Shown here: positions 8,416 to 16,900 of the stretch, one piece after another | How the letters are laid out: each line of letters opens with the position of its first letter | Numbering within the stretch: position 1 is the stretch's first letter | Source: an uncultured Lentisphaeraceae bacterium | GTDB taxonomy: Bacteria > Verrucomicrobiota > Kiritimatiellia > RFP12 > DVOR01 | Direction: 5' to 3' | Length of the DNA: 36,650 bases | Assembly (NCBI GenBank): GCA_949288955.1 | Contig: CASEMS010000018.1 | Coordinates: 1 to 36,650, forward strand | The notes under the pieces: model-generated | Databases searched by the model: none | What the model was told of the DNA's origin: nothing | What the model saw: only the letters and a program-made list of their open reading frames with translations | Made by a program: the position numbers and the translations under genes

Positions 8416-9564
8416 TCAGGCCTTGGGGAAGCGGTATTCGGTGACCGAGCGCACCTCCTGCCCCGGCCGCAGGATGACGGAGGGGAAGTCGGGGTGGTTC
8501 ACGCTGTCGGCGAAATGCTGGGTTTCGAGGGCGACGCCGCCGCGGCGGCAGGTGGGCCCCTCGGGGGTGGCGAGGCCGTCGGGGATGTAGTTGCCGGTGT
8601 AGACCTGCATCCCGGGCTGGTCGGTCCAGACCTCCATCGCCATGCCGTCGGGCGCGGTGAGGGTGGCGGCGTGGCCGAGCGCGCCCTCCGGGTGGTCGAG
8701 CACGAAGTTGTGGTCGTAGCCCGCGCCGTAACGGATCTGGTCGTCGTCCGCGTCCACGGCCTCGCCCAGGCGGCGCGGGCGGGTGAAGTCGAAGGGCGTC
8801 CCGGCCACGGGGGCCAGCTCGCCCGTCGGGATGAGCCCGGCGTTGACGGGGGTGTAACGCGCCGCGGAGACCTGGAGGGTGTGGTCGAGGATGTCGCCCT
8901 GCGCGCACCCCTTCAGGTTCCAATAGGCGTGCTGGGTCATCGCCACGGGGGTCGGCGCGTCGGCCGTCAGGCGGTAGACGATGCGCCACGTGTTCGCGGG
9001 GGTCAGCACGTAGAGCACCTCCGCATGGACGGCGCCGGGATAGCCCTGGTCGCCATCCGGCGACTCCAAGGTCAGATAAAGGCACGCATCCTCCGGGCCG
9101 TAGTAGCCCTGCCCATGCGCCCACGCGGGCACCAGCGCCTCCGTGCCCTGGAAGAAGGCGCGCAGCTTCCACAGCCGCGCGTTGAAGCCCTGCTCGCCGC
9201 CGTGGAGGGCGCAGGGGATGCCGCCGGGCGCGTTGTTCGTGGCCAGGGCGTATTCCTTGCCGTCGAGCGCGAAGCGCCCGCCCGCGATGCGGTTCGCCAC
9301 GCGCCCGATCAGCTGTCCGTAGTAAGGCTCCTTGACCCACCCCTCCAGCGTGTCGGGCCCGACGATGACGTTGCGCGGCTTCCCATCCGGCCCCGGCACC
9401 GTGAGGCGCCGCACCGTGCCGCCATACTCCAACACCTCCAACTCGGCCCCAAGGCCGTTCTGAAGCGTGTACTTCAGCACCACCGTCCCATCCGGCAACT
9501 TGCCGAACTGCTCCACCTCCACGATGGGATCCGGCCCCTGCGGCTTCGTCTGCGTTTCCGTCAT
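8416..9564 (-). CDS. galM: Aldose 1-epimerase (mutarotase)
   Basis: The 382-residue product interconverts the alpha and beta anomers of aldoses such as galactose or glucose. Family motifs are present in order: an EYGGTV segment near residue 45, GRVANRIAGGRF, a CALHGGEQGFNARLW block, QHAYWNLKG with the catalytic His, and in the last third FVLDHPEG and VYTGNYIPDG, followed by VALETQHFADSVNHPDFPS. No signal peptide is seen, so a cytoplasmic location is expected. The ATG at 9564 is preceded by GGAAAGAAAGG and by a good promoter at 9616-9644. It is the first gene of a two-gene operon with the symporter, so the two probably act on the same sugar. Confidence 0.92.
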   Translation of the reverse strand: MTETQTKPQGPDPIVEVEQFGKLPDGTVVLKYTLQNGLGAELEVLEYGGTVRRLTVPGPDGKPRNVIVGPDTLEGWVKEPYYGQLIGRVANRIAGGRFALDGKEYALATNNAPGGIPCALHGGEQGFNARLWKLRAFFQGTEALVPAWAHGQGYYGPEDACLYLTLESPDGDQGYPGAVHAEVLYVLTPANTWRIVYRLTADAPTPVAMTQHAYWNLKGCAQGDILDHTLQVSAARYTPVNAGLIPTGELAPVAGTPFDFTRPRRLGEAVDADDDQIRYGAGYDHNFVLDHPEGALGHAATLTAPDGMAMEVWTDQPGMQVYTGNYIPDGLATPEGPTCRRGGVALETQHFADSVNHPDFPSVILRPGQEVRSVTEYRFPKA

Positions 9565-9615
9565 AATGCCTTTCTTTCCGCCCGCGGCACACCCACGGTC
9601 GATTCACTGACCTTT

Positions 9616-9644
9616 ATGATACTCCCCGCGCCCCGCGAAAGCAA
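9616..9644 (-). promoter_or_regulatory. Promoter of the galM-symporter operon
   Basis: On the minus strand TTGCTT (9644-9639) and TATCAT (9621-9616) are separated by exactly 17 bases. The -10 box ends about 50 bases before the galM start codon. Confidence 0.6.
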
Positions 9645-9688
9645 GCAAAAAACGCCCGCCCCGAAAACGCCCGCCCCCGGCCCTCGGA

Positions 9689-9754
9689 GGATCGGCGGCT
9701 GAGCCGAGGTGGATCGGCCCCCGGCCCGAGGTGGATTGGCCGCCGACCCAAAGT
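9689..9754 (+). repeat. 22-bp tandem repeat array, 3 units
   Basis: Three consecutive units of exactly 22 bases occupy 9689-9710, 9711-9732 and 9733-9754. Each has a constant part near GGATCGGCGGCTGA and a more variable octamer (here GCCGAGGT, CCCGAGGT, CCCAAAGT). The same family occurs at 23207-23316 and 30993-31146. It lies between the divergent galM and nifU-type promoters. The 22-base period rules out coding use. Confidence 0.8.
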
Positions 9755-9756
9755 TA

Positions 9757-9773
9757 TCGACAACCCCTGTCGA
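9757..9773. promoter_or_regulatory. Perfect inverted repeat upstream of the nifU-type promoter
   Basis: TCGACA, a 5-base spacer and TGTCGA form a perfect palindrome directly after the 22-bp array and about 20 bases before the -35 region of the gene at 9849. It could be an operator for a dimeric regulator, but only one copy is present, so this is a weak call. Confidence 0.3.
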
Positions 9774-9792
9774 ATCGCCCCGGCGGCGGGGG

Positions 9793-9822
9793 ATGACGCA
9801 AAGGCGGCTTTGGTGGTATAAT
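9793..9822 (+). promoter_or_regulatory. Promoter of the nifU-type/tsaE/nadA operon
   Basis: A perfect -10 box TATAAT lies at 9817-9822, with a weaker -35-like ATGACG at 9793-9798 (18-base spacer). The start codon of the first gene is at 9849 and GAAAGGACAGAAGGAA precedes it. Confidence 0.6.
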
Positions 9823-9848
9823 GCGCGCCCGAAAGGACAGAAGGAACC

Positions 9849-10079
9849 ATGAACGACTTGAACGACCGAATCCGCGCGAAACTCGAGGAACTCCGTGGCA
9901 TGCTCCAGGCCGACGGCGGCGACCTGGAGGTGATCGACATCGAGGGGAAGACCGTCCACCTGCGCCTGCGCGGGGCGTGCGGCTGCTGCCCCCACGCCAC
10001 GATGACGATCAAGGAAGGCATCGAGCGCATCCTGCGCGAGGAGCTTGACCCCGAGATCACGGTCGAGCGCGTGATGTGA
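9849..10079 (+). CDS. NifU C-terminal-domain Fe-S scaffold protein
   Basis: The 76-residue product consists only of the NifU C-terminal (Nfu) domain, which carries a [4Fe-4S] cluster bridged between two subunits and delivers it to client proteins. The family signature is seen as ADGGDLEV near residue 21 and GACGCCPHATMTIKEGIE with the cysteine pair C44 and C47. An AGAAGGAA ribosome-binding site and a TATAAT promoter lie just upstream. The stop codon overlaps the GTG start proposed for tsaE. Because nadA, a ferredoxin and a hydrogenase follow nearby, it may supply clusters to them; this is inference from position only. Confidence 0.9.
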   Translation: MNDLNDRIRAKLEELRGMLQADGGDLEVIDIEGKTVHLRLRGACGCCPHATMTIKEGIERILREELDPEITVERVM

Positions 10080-10516
10080 CCATGGCCGCCGAACGGGAGC
10101 TGCGCACGCTTGCCGACACGGCCGCCCTGGCCGCGGAGGTGGCGGGGCGTCTGCGCCCGGGCGGCGTCCTGCTGCTGGTGGGGGACCTGGGCGCGGGGAA
10201 GACGACCTTCACGCAGGCCCTGGCGCGGGCGCTGGGCGTGTCGCGCCCGGTGACCAGCCCCACCTTCACCCTCGCCAACGCCTACCCCCTGCCCGGCGGC
10301 GGGGAGCTGGTGCACATGGATCTTTACCGCCTGGCCTCGCCCCAGGGGCTCTACGACCTGGGGCTGGAGGAGGCGCTGGAGCAGGGCGCGCGCGTGGTCA
10401 TCGAATGGCCCGAGCGCGCCCAGGCGGTGCTGGACGCCGAGGCGCCCCACCGCCTGACCCTGCGCCTGGCGCTGACGGCCGACGGCGCCAGGCGCGCCAC
10501 GCTGACGGAGGACTGA
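10076..10516 (+). CDS. tsaE: tRNA threonylcarbamoyladenosine biosynthesis ATPase TsaE
   Basis: The 146-residue product has the size and motifs of TsaE, the ATPase that works with TsaB and TsaD to make the t6A modification at position 37 of ANN-decoding tRNAs. Walker A is GDLGAGKT at residues 36-43; SPTFTLANAY and HMDLYRL are the family's other conserved blocks, and VVIEWPERA follows. The GTG at 10076 overlaps the preceding stop codon; an ATG six bases further (10082) is an equally good start and would shorten the protein by two residues. nadA follows after 4 bases, so the three genes are almost certainly co-transcribed. Confidence 0.93.
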   Translation: MTMAAERELRTLADTAALAAEVAGRLRPGGVLLLVGDLGAGKTTFTQALARALGVSRPVTSPTFTLANAYPLPGGGELVHMDLYRLASPQGLYDLGLEEALEQGARVVIEWPERAQAVLDAEAPHRLTLRLALTADGARRATLTED

Positions 10517-10520
10517 CGCA

Positions 10521-11573
10521 ATGACCGACGCTGACTGCCGCGCGGCGATCGCCGCGGAACGGGCCAAGTGGGGCGACCGCCTGCTCATCCTGGGCCACCA
10601 CTACCAAGACGCGGCGGTGGTGGCCCTCTGCGACGCGGTGGGCGACTCCCTGGAACTCTCGCGCGCGGCGGCGGCCTCCCGCGCCGAGCGCATCGTCTTC
10701 TGCGGCGTGCGCTTCATGGCCGAGACGGCCGACATCCTGGCGCGCGGCCCGGCGGGCGGCGACAACGGCCGCTCCGTCTGGCTGCCCGCCCCCAAGGCCG
10801 GCTGCCCGATGGCCGACATGGCCACCGCCGAGGCCCTCGGCACCGCCTGGGCGCGCCTGGCGGAGGCCGACCCCAAGGCCGCCTGGACGCCCGTGGTCTA
10901 CGTGAACTCGACGGCCGAGACCAAGGCCTTCTGCGGGGCGCACGGCGGCATGGCCTGCACCTCGGGCAACGCGCGGCGCATCCTCGGGAGCCTGCTGGGG
11001 GAGAGGCGCAAGATCCTCTTCGCGCCGGATCAGCACCTCTGCGCCAACACGGCGCGCCAGCTGGGCCTGCCCCCCGAGGCCGTGGCCCTCTGGCACCGCG
11101 CCCTGCCCGACGGCGGCCTCCCCCCCGCCGCCATCCGCGCCGCACGCATCGTGGCGTGGGACGGCTGCTGCCCCATCCACGCCGGCTACACCCCCGGCGA
11201 CGTGGCGGCCGCGCGCGCCGCCCACCCCGGCGCCGCCCTCCTGATCCACCCCGAGGCCCCCGCGCCCGTCGCCGCACTGGCCGAGGAGGTCGGCTCCACC
11301 AAAGGCATCATCGAGGCCGTCTCCCGCGCCGAGCCCGGCGCGCGCCTCCTCATCGGCACGGAGGACCACCTGGTGCGGCGCCTGGCGGCGGGCAACCCCG
11401 CGCTGGACATCCGCCCCCTCCGCCCCATCGTCTGCCAGGACATGGGGCGCACGACGCCCGAGGCGCTCCTGCGCGTGCTGCGCGAGTGGCCGGAGGAGAC
11501 GCTCACGCGCGTGCCCGACGCGCTCATCCCCCCCGCCCACGCCTGCGTCCGGCGGATGCTGGCGGTGGGCTGA
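10521..11573 (+). CDS. nadA: Quinolinate synthase
   Basis: The 350-residue product condenses iminoaspartate with dihydroxyacetone phosphate to quinolinate in NAD synthesis, using an oxygen-sensitive [4Fe-4S] cluster. The start region has LILGHHYQD, the family's first substrate loop. The three expected cluster ligands can be placed at C95 (in AGCPMAD), C217 (in WDGCCPIH) and C305 (in IVCQDMG). The middle has YVNSTAETKAFC, ACTSGNA and FAPDQHL, also typical. No nadB or nadC gene is next to it. It is the third gene of the operon starting at 9849, and the last bases before the stop are followed by the ferredoxin promoter at 11575. Confidence 0.95.
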   Translation: MTDADCRAAIAAERAKWGDRLLILGHHYQDAAVVALCDAVGDSLELSRAAAASRAERIVFCGVRFMAETADILARGPAGGDNGRSVWLPAPKAGCPMADMATAEALGTAWARLAEADPKAAWTPVVYVNSTAETKAFCGAHGGMACTSGNARRILGSLLGERRKILFAPDQHLCANTARQLGLPPEAVALWHRALPDGGLPPAAIRAARIVAWDGCCPIHAGYTPGDVAAARAAHPGAALLIHPEAPAPVAALAEEVGSTKGIIEAVSRAEPGARLLIGTEDHLVRRLAAGNPALDIRPLRPIVCQDMGRTTPEALLRVLREWPEETLTRVPDALIPPAHACVRRMLAVG

Positions 11574-11574
11574 C

Positions 11575-11603
11575 TTGCGGGGCGCGCCGGGATGGCGTAT
11601 ACT
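11575..11603 (+). promoter_or_regulatory. Promoter of the hydrogenase cluster
   Basis: TTGCGG (11575-11580) and TATACT (11598-11603) are separated by exactly 17 bases. The -10 box lies 48 bases before the ferredoxin start codon. The -35 box begins next to the nadA stop codon, so the hydrogenase cluster has its own start of transcription. Confidence 0.6.
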
Positions 11604-11651
11604 ACGGGCATTCTTCACCTGACCACCGAACGCTAACGCCGGAGAGACAAG

Positions 11652-11912
11652 ATGGGCGACCGCATTGCCGTTGAGATCTGCATGGGAACGACGTGCTACG
11701 TCATGGGAGGGGCGCAGTTGGCGGGCATCGCCGACCGCCTGCCCGAGGAGTGGAAAGACCGCGTCGCCGTCAAGGGGATGCGCTGCTCGGGCGCCTGCCA
11801 GCAGGGCGACCGCCTGGGCCGCGCGCCCTTCGTGCGCGTGGGCGGCAAACTGATTTCGGAGGCCGACGAGGGCAAGGTGCTCTCGGCCATCCGCGACGCA
11901 TTGGCACAGTAA
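11652..11912 (+). CDS. Thioredoxin-like [2Fe-2S] ferredoxin
   Basis: The 86-residue product has the cysteine pattern of the thioredoxin-fold [2Fe-2S] family, which includes NuoE and HymA-type hydrogenase partners: C10 and C15 spaced by four residues, then C45 and C49 spaced by three (MRCSGAC). PFVRVGGKLI near the end matches the family's strand before the last helix. It is followed after 10 bases by the [FeFe] hydrogenase, and a GGAGAGACAAG ribosome-binding site lies upstream. An electron-carrier role for the hydrogenase is the natural reading, inferred from position and family. Confidence 0.88.
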   Translation: MGDRIAVEICMGTTCYVMGGAQLAGIADRLPEEWKDRVAVKGMRCSGACQQGDRLGRAPFVRVGGKLISEADEGKVLSAIRDALAQ

Positions 11913-11922
11913 GGAGGACCCC

Positions 11923-13368
11923 ATGGCTATCCCGATGATCAGCGAGGCCGACCGCCTGCGCCGCGAGGTGCTGGCCTACGTCATCAAGGCCATCAAGGCC
12001 GGGACGTACGAGGACATCGACCGCATCCCCATCAAGATCCGCCCGAAGGGCCAGCCCTTCAGCCGCTGCTGCATCTACAAGGACCGCGCCGCGCTCCGCT
12101 ACCGCTGCATGTCCGCCCTCGGCTTCCGCGTGGAGGACGAGACCGACGAGCTCAAGACCCTCAAGAGCTACGCCGAGGACATCGAGGCCAACCCGCCGGC
12201 CTCCGACCCCTTCCTGACCATCTTCCCCGACGCCTGCTCGGCGTGCATGGAGTCGCAGATCATGGTCACCAACATGTGCCGCGGCTGCCTGGCGCGCCCC
12301 TGCACCAACATCTGCCCCCGCCACGCCATCCAGGTGCGCAACGGGCGGGCCACGATCGCCCACGACCTCTGCGTCAACTGCGGCAAGTGCGCCGAGGTCT
12401 GCCGCTACCACGCCATCATCCAGGTGCCCCTGGCCTGCGCCGACGCCTGCCCCGTGGGCGCCATCGGCAAGACCGAGGACGGCCGCGTCACCGTCGACCA
12501 CGAGAAGTGCATCCGCTGCGGCAAGTGCATCAAGGCCTGCCCCTTCGCGGCCATCATGCAGAGCAACCAGGTGGCGCACGTCGTCCGCGCCATCGCCAAG
12601 GGCAAGAAGGTCATCGCCCTCGTCGCCCCCGCCATCAACGGCTTCTTCCCCACCGAGCCCGGCAAGCTCTACGCCGCCCTCCGCCGGATGGGCTTCGCCC
12701 ACGTCTACGAGGTGGCGCGCGGCGGCGACGACACCGCCGAGGCCGAGGCCGCCGAGTGGGCCGAGCGCAAGGCCCACGGCGCGCCCTTCATGACCACCAG
12801 CTGCTGCCCCGCGTGGATCGAGTGCGTGGAGCGCCACCTCCCCGAGATGAAGCCCTACGTCTCCGACACGCCCACGCCGATGGGCTTCGCCGAGCGGCGC
12901 GCCAAGCAGGACCACCCCGACGCCCTCACCGTCTTCATCGGCCCCTGCATGGCCAAGCGCACCGAGGCCCACAAGCACGGCGGCCCCGACTACGTCATCA
13001 CCGCCGAGGAGCTCGGCGCCTGGCTCATCGCCGAGAACATCCAGCTGGCCGATCTGGAGCCCTCCGAGCCCGAGGTGGCCGGCACGCACTACGGCGCCGA
13101 GTTCGCCGTCAGCGGCGGCGTCGCCAACGCCGTCGCCCACTACCTCCCCGCCGGCACGCCCAAGCCCACCGTCTTCAAGATCAACGGCCTCAACAAGAAG
13201 AACGTCGCCCTCCTGCGCGTCTTCGCCAAGACCAAGAAGGCCCCCGCCGACATCATCGAGGTCATGGTCTGCCCCGGCGGCTGCGTCGGCGGCCCCTGCG
13301 CCATCACCTCGGCCGAGGACGCCGCCAAGATCATCCAGAAGCGCCGCCCCGCGGACTTCGAGGCATGA
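11923..13368 (+). CDS. [FeFe] hydrogenase, group-B-like, single subunit
   Basis: The 481-residue product carries all three H-cluster motifs: TSCCPAW with C294 and the proton-path C295, GPCMAK with C342, and VMVCPGGCVGGPC with C450 and C454. This gives the four Cys ligands of the catalytic cluster that makes or consumes H2. The N-terminal third has a PFSRCCIYKDRA segment and a set of ferredoxin-type motifs (CRGCLARPC, CVNCGKCAEVC, CIRCGKCIKAC) for several [4Fe-4S] clusters. The short L3 ending GGP rather than GGGQP and the PFSRCCIYKD region are features I associate with group B enzymes. No signal peptide is present, so it should be cytoplasmic. The maturases HydE, HydF and HydG are not in this window. 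The gene starts ten bases after the ferredoxin, and its stop overlaps the next start as ATGA. Confidence 0.93.
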   Translation: MAIPMISEADRLRREVLAYVIKAIKAGTYEDIDRIPIKIRPKGQPFSRCCIYKDRAALRYRCMSALGFRVEDETDELKTLKSYAEDIEANPPASDPFLTIFPDACSACMESQIMVTNMCRGCLARPCTNICPRHAIQVRNGRATIAHDLCVNCGKCAEVCRYHAIIQVPLACADACPVGAIGKTEDGRVTVDHEKCIRCGKCIKACPFAAIMQSNQVAHVVRAIAKGKKVIALVAPAINGFFPTEPGKLYAALRRMGFAHVYEVARGGDDTAEAEAAEWAERKAHGAPFMTTSCCPAWIECVERHLPEMKPYVSDTPTPMGFAERRAKQDHPDALTVFIGPCMAKRTEAHKHGGPDYVITAEELGAWLIAENIQLADLEPSEPEVAGTHYGAEFAVSGGVANAVAHYLPAGTPKPTVFKINGLNKKNVALLRVFAKTKKAPADIIEVMVCPGGCVGGPCAITSAEDAAKIIQKRRPADFEA

Positions 13369-13820
13369 CGCCCCCCACCCCCGAGGAGGCCGGCGCGCGC
13401 GCCGCGGCGCGCTTCGCCCAAGGCTGCACCTGCGCGCAGGCCGTCCTTTCCGTCTGCGCCCCCGCGCTGGGGGTCGGCGAGGCCACGGCCATGCGCCTGG
13501 CCTCCGGCCTCGGCGCCGGCCTGGGCGGGCTCCGCGAGACCTGCGGCGCCGTCACCGCGATGGCCGCCGTCATCGGCCTGCGCAAAGGCCCCGAGGCCCC
13601 CATGGACCCCAAGGCCAAGGCCGCCCTCTACCGGGAGGTGCAGGCCGCCATCGCCGACTTCGACGCCGCCTTCGGCACGCACGCCTGCCTGGCCCTCCTC
13701 CGCCAGGCCTCCATCCTCAAGCAGCGCGGCGAGGCCCCCGAGGCCCGCACGCCGGAATACTACGCCAAGCGCCCCTGCGCCGCCTTCGTCCGCTTCTGCG
13801 CGGAACGCGCCATGCGCTGA
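13365..13820 (+). CDS. C_GCAxxG_C_C family protein
   Basis: The 151-residue product matches the C_GCAxxG_C_C family, named after its cysteine signature: a GCTCAQAVL segment with C21 and C23, C31, GLGAGLGGLRETCGA with C60, and further cysteines at 108, 138 and 145. The family is redox-associated and its biochemical role is not established. The ATG overlaps the hydrogenase stop codon (ATGA), so translation of the two is probably coupled, and a joint function with the hydrogenase is a reasonable guess. The same reading frame is open upstream through the hydrogenase gene, but only the part from 13365 makes a recognisable protein. Confidence 0.85.
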   Translation: MTPPTPEEAGARAAARFAQGCTCAQAVLSVCAPALGVGEATAMRLASGLGAGLGGLRETCGAVTAMAAVIGLRKGPEAPMDPKAKAALYREVQAAIADFDAAFGTHACLALLRQASILKQRGEAPEARTPEYYAKRPCAAFVRFCAERAMR

Positions 13821-13890
13821 GGCCCCCTGCCTACACCTCTCGGCACGGCCCGGGGCGCGCGCCTTCCGCACACGGGGGGCGGCGCGTTTT

Positions 13891-13899
13891 TGCTACAAT
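13891..13899 (+). promoter_or_regulatory. Extended -10 promoter of the GH31 gene
   Basis: TGCTACAAT contains a TG extension and a near-consensus -10 box TACAAT (13894-13899), 37 bases before the start codon. No convincing -35 box lies 17 bases upstream. Confidence 0.5.
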
Positions 13900-13935
13900 G
13901 AGGGGCAGTTCGGACACTTCGCAGAGAGGGTTTGC

Positions 13936-16900
13936 ATGAAACAGACAGTCGTTGCAGGATTGATGGCGTTGGTGGCGTCGGGCGCGATCGCGGTCACGCC
14001 GGGCAGGGTGCTGAAGATGGTGCCGCAGAGCGGGACCTCCAAGAGCTTCGACCTCATCACGGAGAACGGCATCACCGTGCGCGTGCAGTTCTACACGCCG
14101 CAGGTCTTCCGCATCCTCGCCGCGCCGCAGACGCTGGAGCCCGTGCGCGACCGCAAGGGCAACCCCGTGAAGGACAAGGACGGCAACGTCAAGACCTTCG
14201 TCTCCGCCGACTTCTCCGACCCCAAGAACGACCCCGAGAAGGCGCAGATCCTCGTGGGCGTGCCGGAGGACAAGACGCGCGTCGCCTTCGCCGACAACCG
14301 CGAGGCCGGCACCTACACCTTCTCCACCGCCCTCCTCACCCTCACCGTCCGCAAGGACGATTGCCGCTTCTCCCTCGCCACCGCGGAGGGCACGCCCATC
14401 TGGACGGAGACCAAGCCGCTCGACCTCGACAAGGAGAAGGGCACCACCCAGACCCTCGCCACCGACGCGGACGAGTACTTCTACGGCGGCGGCCAGCAGA
14501 ACGGCTTCCTCTCCCACAAGGGCCGCAAGATCGCCATCCGCGCCGACGGCAACTGGGGCGAGGGCGGCCACCCCAACCCCGCGCCCTTCTACCAGACCAA
14601 CACCGGCTACGGCGTGCTCCGCCACACCTTCGCGACGGGCGAGTATGACTTCACCGGCGCCTCGGAGATCCGCACCACCCACGCCGAGAACCGCTTCGAC
14701 GCCTTCTACTTCGTGGGCGGAAGCTTCGGCGGCAACCTGAACCTTTACACCAAGTTCACCGGCCGCCCCAACTTCATCCCGCGTTGGGGCCTCCAGCTCG
14801 GCGACGCCGACGCCTACATCACCCGCGACAAGGAGACCCGCGAGCCCGCCCAGAACGAGGACGGCTCCTACAAGGAGGTCACCCCCGTCGACGCCGTCCG
14901 CGTCGCCCAGAAATACCGCGAGCACGATATGCCCGGCGGTTGGCTCCTCGTGAACGACGGCTACGGCTGCGACCATATGCAGCTGGGCTACGTGGCCGAC
15001 GCCCTCGCCGGCCTCGGCTTCCACACCGGCCTCTGGACGGAGGGCGCCCTGAACCGCATCAACTGGGAGGTCGGCCACGCGGGCAGCCGCGTCCAGAAGA
15101 TCGACGTCGCCTGGTCGGGCCCCGCCTACCAGCACGCGCTGGAGTGCAACAAGGTCGCCGCCGAGGGCATCGAGCGCAACGCCGACGCCCGCGCCTTCGT
15201 CTGGACCGTCCAAGGTTGGGCCGGCACCCAGCGCTACGGCATCTGCTGGACGGGCGACCAATCGGGCAACTGGGACCTCATCCGCTACCACATCCCCACC
15301 CTCACCGGCTCATCGATGAGCGGCCAGGCCTACGCCACCACCGACGTGGACGGCATCTTCGGCGGCAGCAACGAGACCTACACCCGCGACCTCCAGTGGA
15401 AGTGCTGGACCACCGCCATCTACGTCATGAACGGCTGGGCCTCCCTCAACAAGAGCCCGTGGAGCTATCCCGAGCCCTACCGCAGCCTCAACCGCGCCGC
15501 GCTCCTCCACAAGAACCGCCTCGTCCCCTTCGTCTACTCCTACATGCGCCAGGCCTGGGACTACGGCGAGCCCATCGTCCGCCCCCTCGTCTACAACTTC
15601 CCCGAAGACCGCCACACCTGGGGCGAGGAGACGAAGTACCAGTTCATGCTCGGCAACGAGTTCCTCATCGCCCCCGTCTACACCTCCATGAAGCTCAACC
15701 GCGGCTGGCGCAAGGACATCTACCTGCCCGAAGGCACGTGGTACGACTACAACGACGGCCGCCGCGTCGAGGGCCCCACCACCCTCGCCGCCTACCCCAT
15801 CACCCTCGCCACCCAGCCCGTCTTCGTCCGCGCCGGCTCCATCGTCCCGATGTACCCCGAGATGCTCGTCCTCGGCGACAAGCCTTTCGACCCCATCACC
15901 TTCGACGTCTACCCCGACTTCTCCGGCGAGCGCGCCGCCTTCTTCCGCCTCTATGAGGACGATGGCGAGACCCAGGCCTTCCGGAAGTACGACGCCTACA
16001 CCACCCAGGACATCGACGTCCGCGCCTTCGACTGCGGCACCCACGGCCTCCTCCAGGTCTCGCTCGGCGCCGCCGAAGGCAACGGCTACGACGGTATGCC
16101 CGAGGACCGCGCCTACGAGTTCGTCATCCACTGCCCCGTCCAGCCCACCAGCGTCGTCTTCCTCGAGGACGACCAGACCCTCGGCCAGGAGATCCTCCGC
16201 CTCGACGGCGAGGCCGCCGCCACCGCCTACGCCAACGGCCGCCAGTGCTGGTACTACGACCCCGCCGACAAGCACGGCACGCTCCGCGTGAAGCTCGCCC
16301 GCCTCCCCCTCAGCGAGGCCCGCACCTTCATCGTCAAGACCGCGCCCTTCTCCACAATCAAGGCCACCGAGCCCTATCCCGTCCCCGAGATCACCGACCA
16401 GCTCGACAAGTCCGAGTTCACCCTCGCGGTCAACTCCCAGGCCGGCGACGCCAAGATCTCCGCCGCCTTCGACGGCACCGAGGAGACCATGTGGCACTCC
16501 TACTACGGCAAGGGCGGCACCCAGCCCACCAACTTCCCCTACGTCATCGACGTGGATATGCACGGCCTCTACCCCGTCAACGCCCTCACCTACCTCCCCC
16601 GCGCCAACCTCGGCAACGGCGTCATCAAGGGCTACAAGATCGAGGCCGCCCGCTTCCCCGGCCAATACAAGACCGTCGCCGAAGGCGAGTTCGCCAAGTT
16701 CGAGAAGGCCGAGGCCCGCCCCGTCGCCTTCGACACCACTTGGGCCCGTTACCTCCGCATCACCTTCACCTCCGCCCAGAACGGCGCCAACTTCGGCTCC
16801 GCCGCCGAGATCGACGTCCTCCAAGACCTCAAGGCCCAACCCCTCCCCGACGAGACCAAGCCCATCGGCGCCGACACCCTCAAGGTCGACGGCAACGACT

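Noticed and set aside
9754..9762. A DnaA-box-like sequence TTATCGACA.
   Set aside because: It has one mismatch to the consensus, is a single site without neighbours, and no dnaA, dnaN or AT-rich region is present; an origin cannot be supported.
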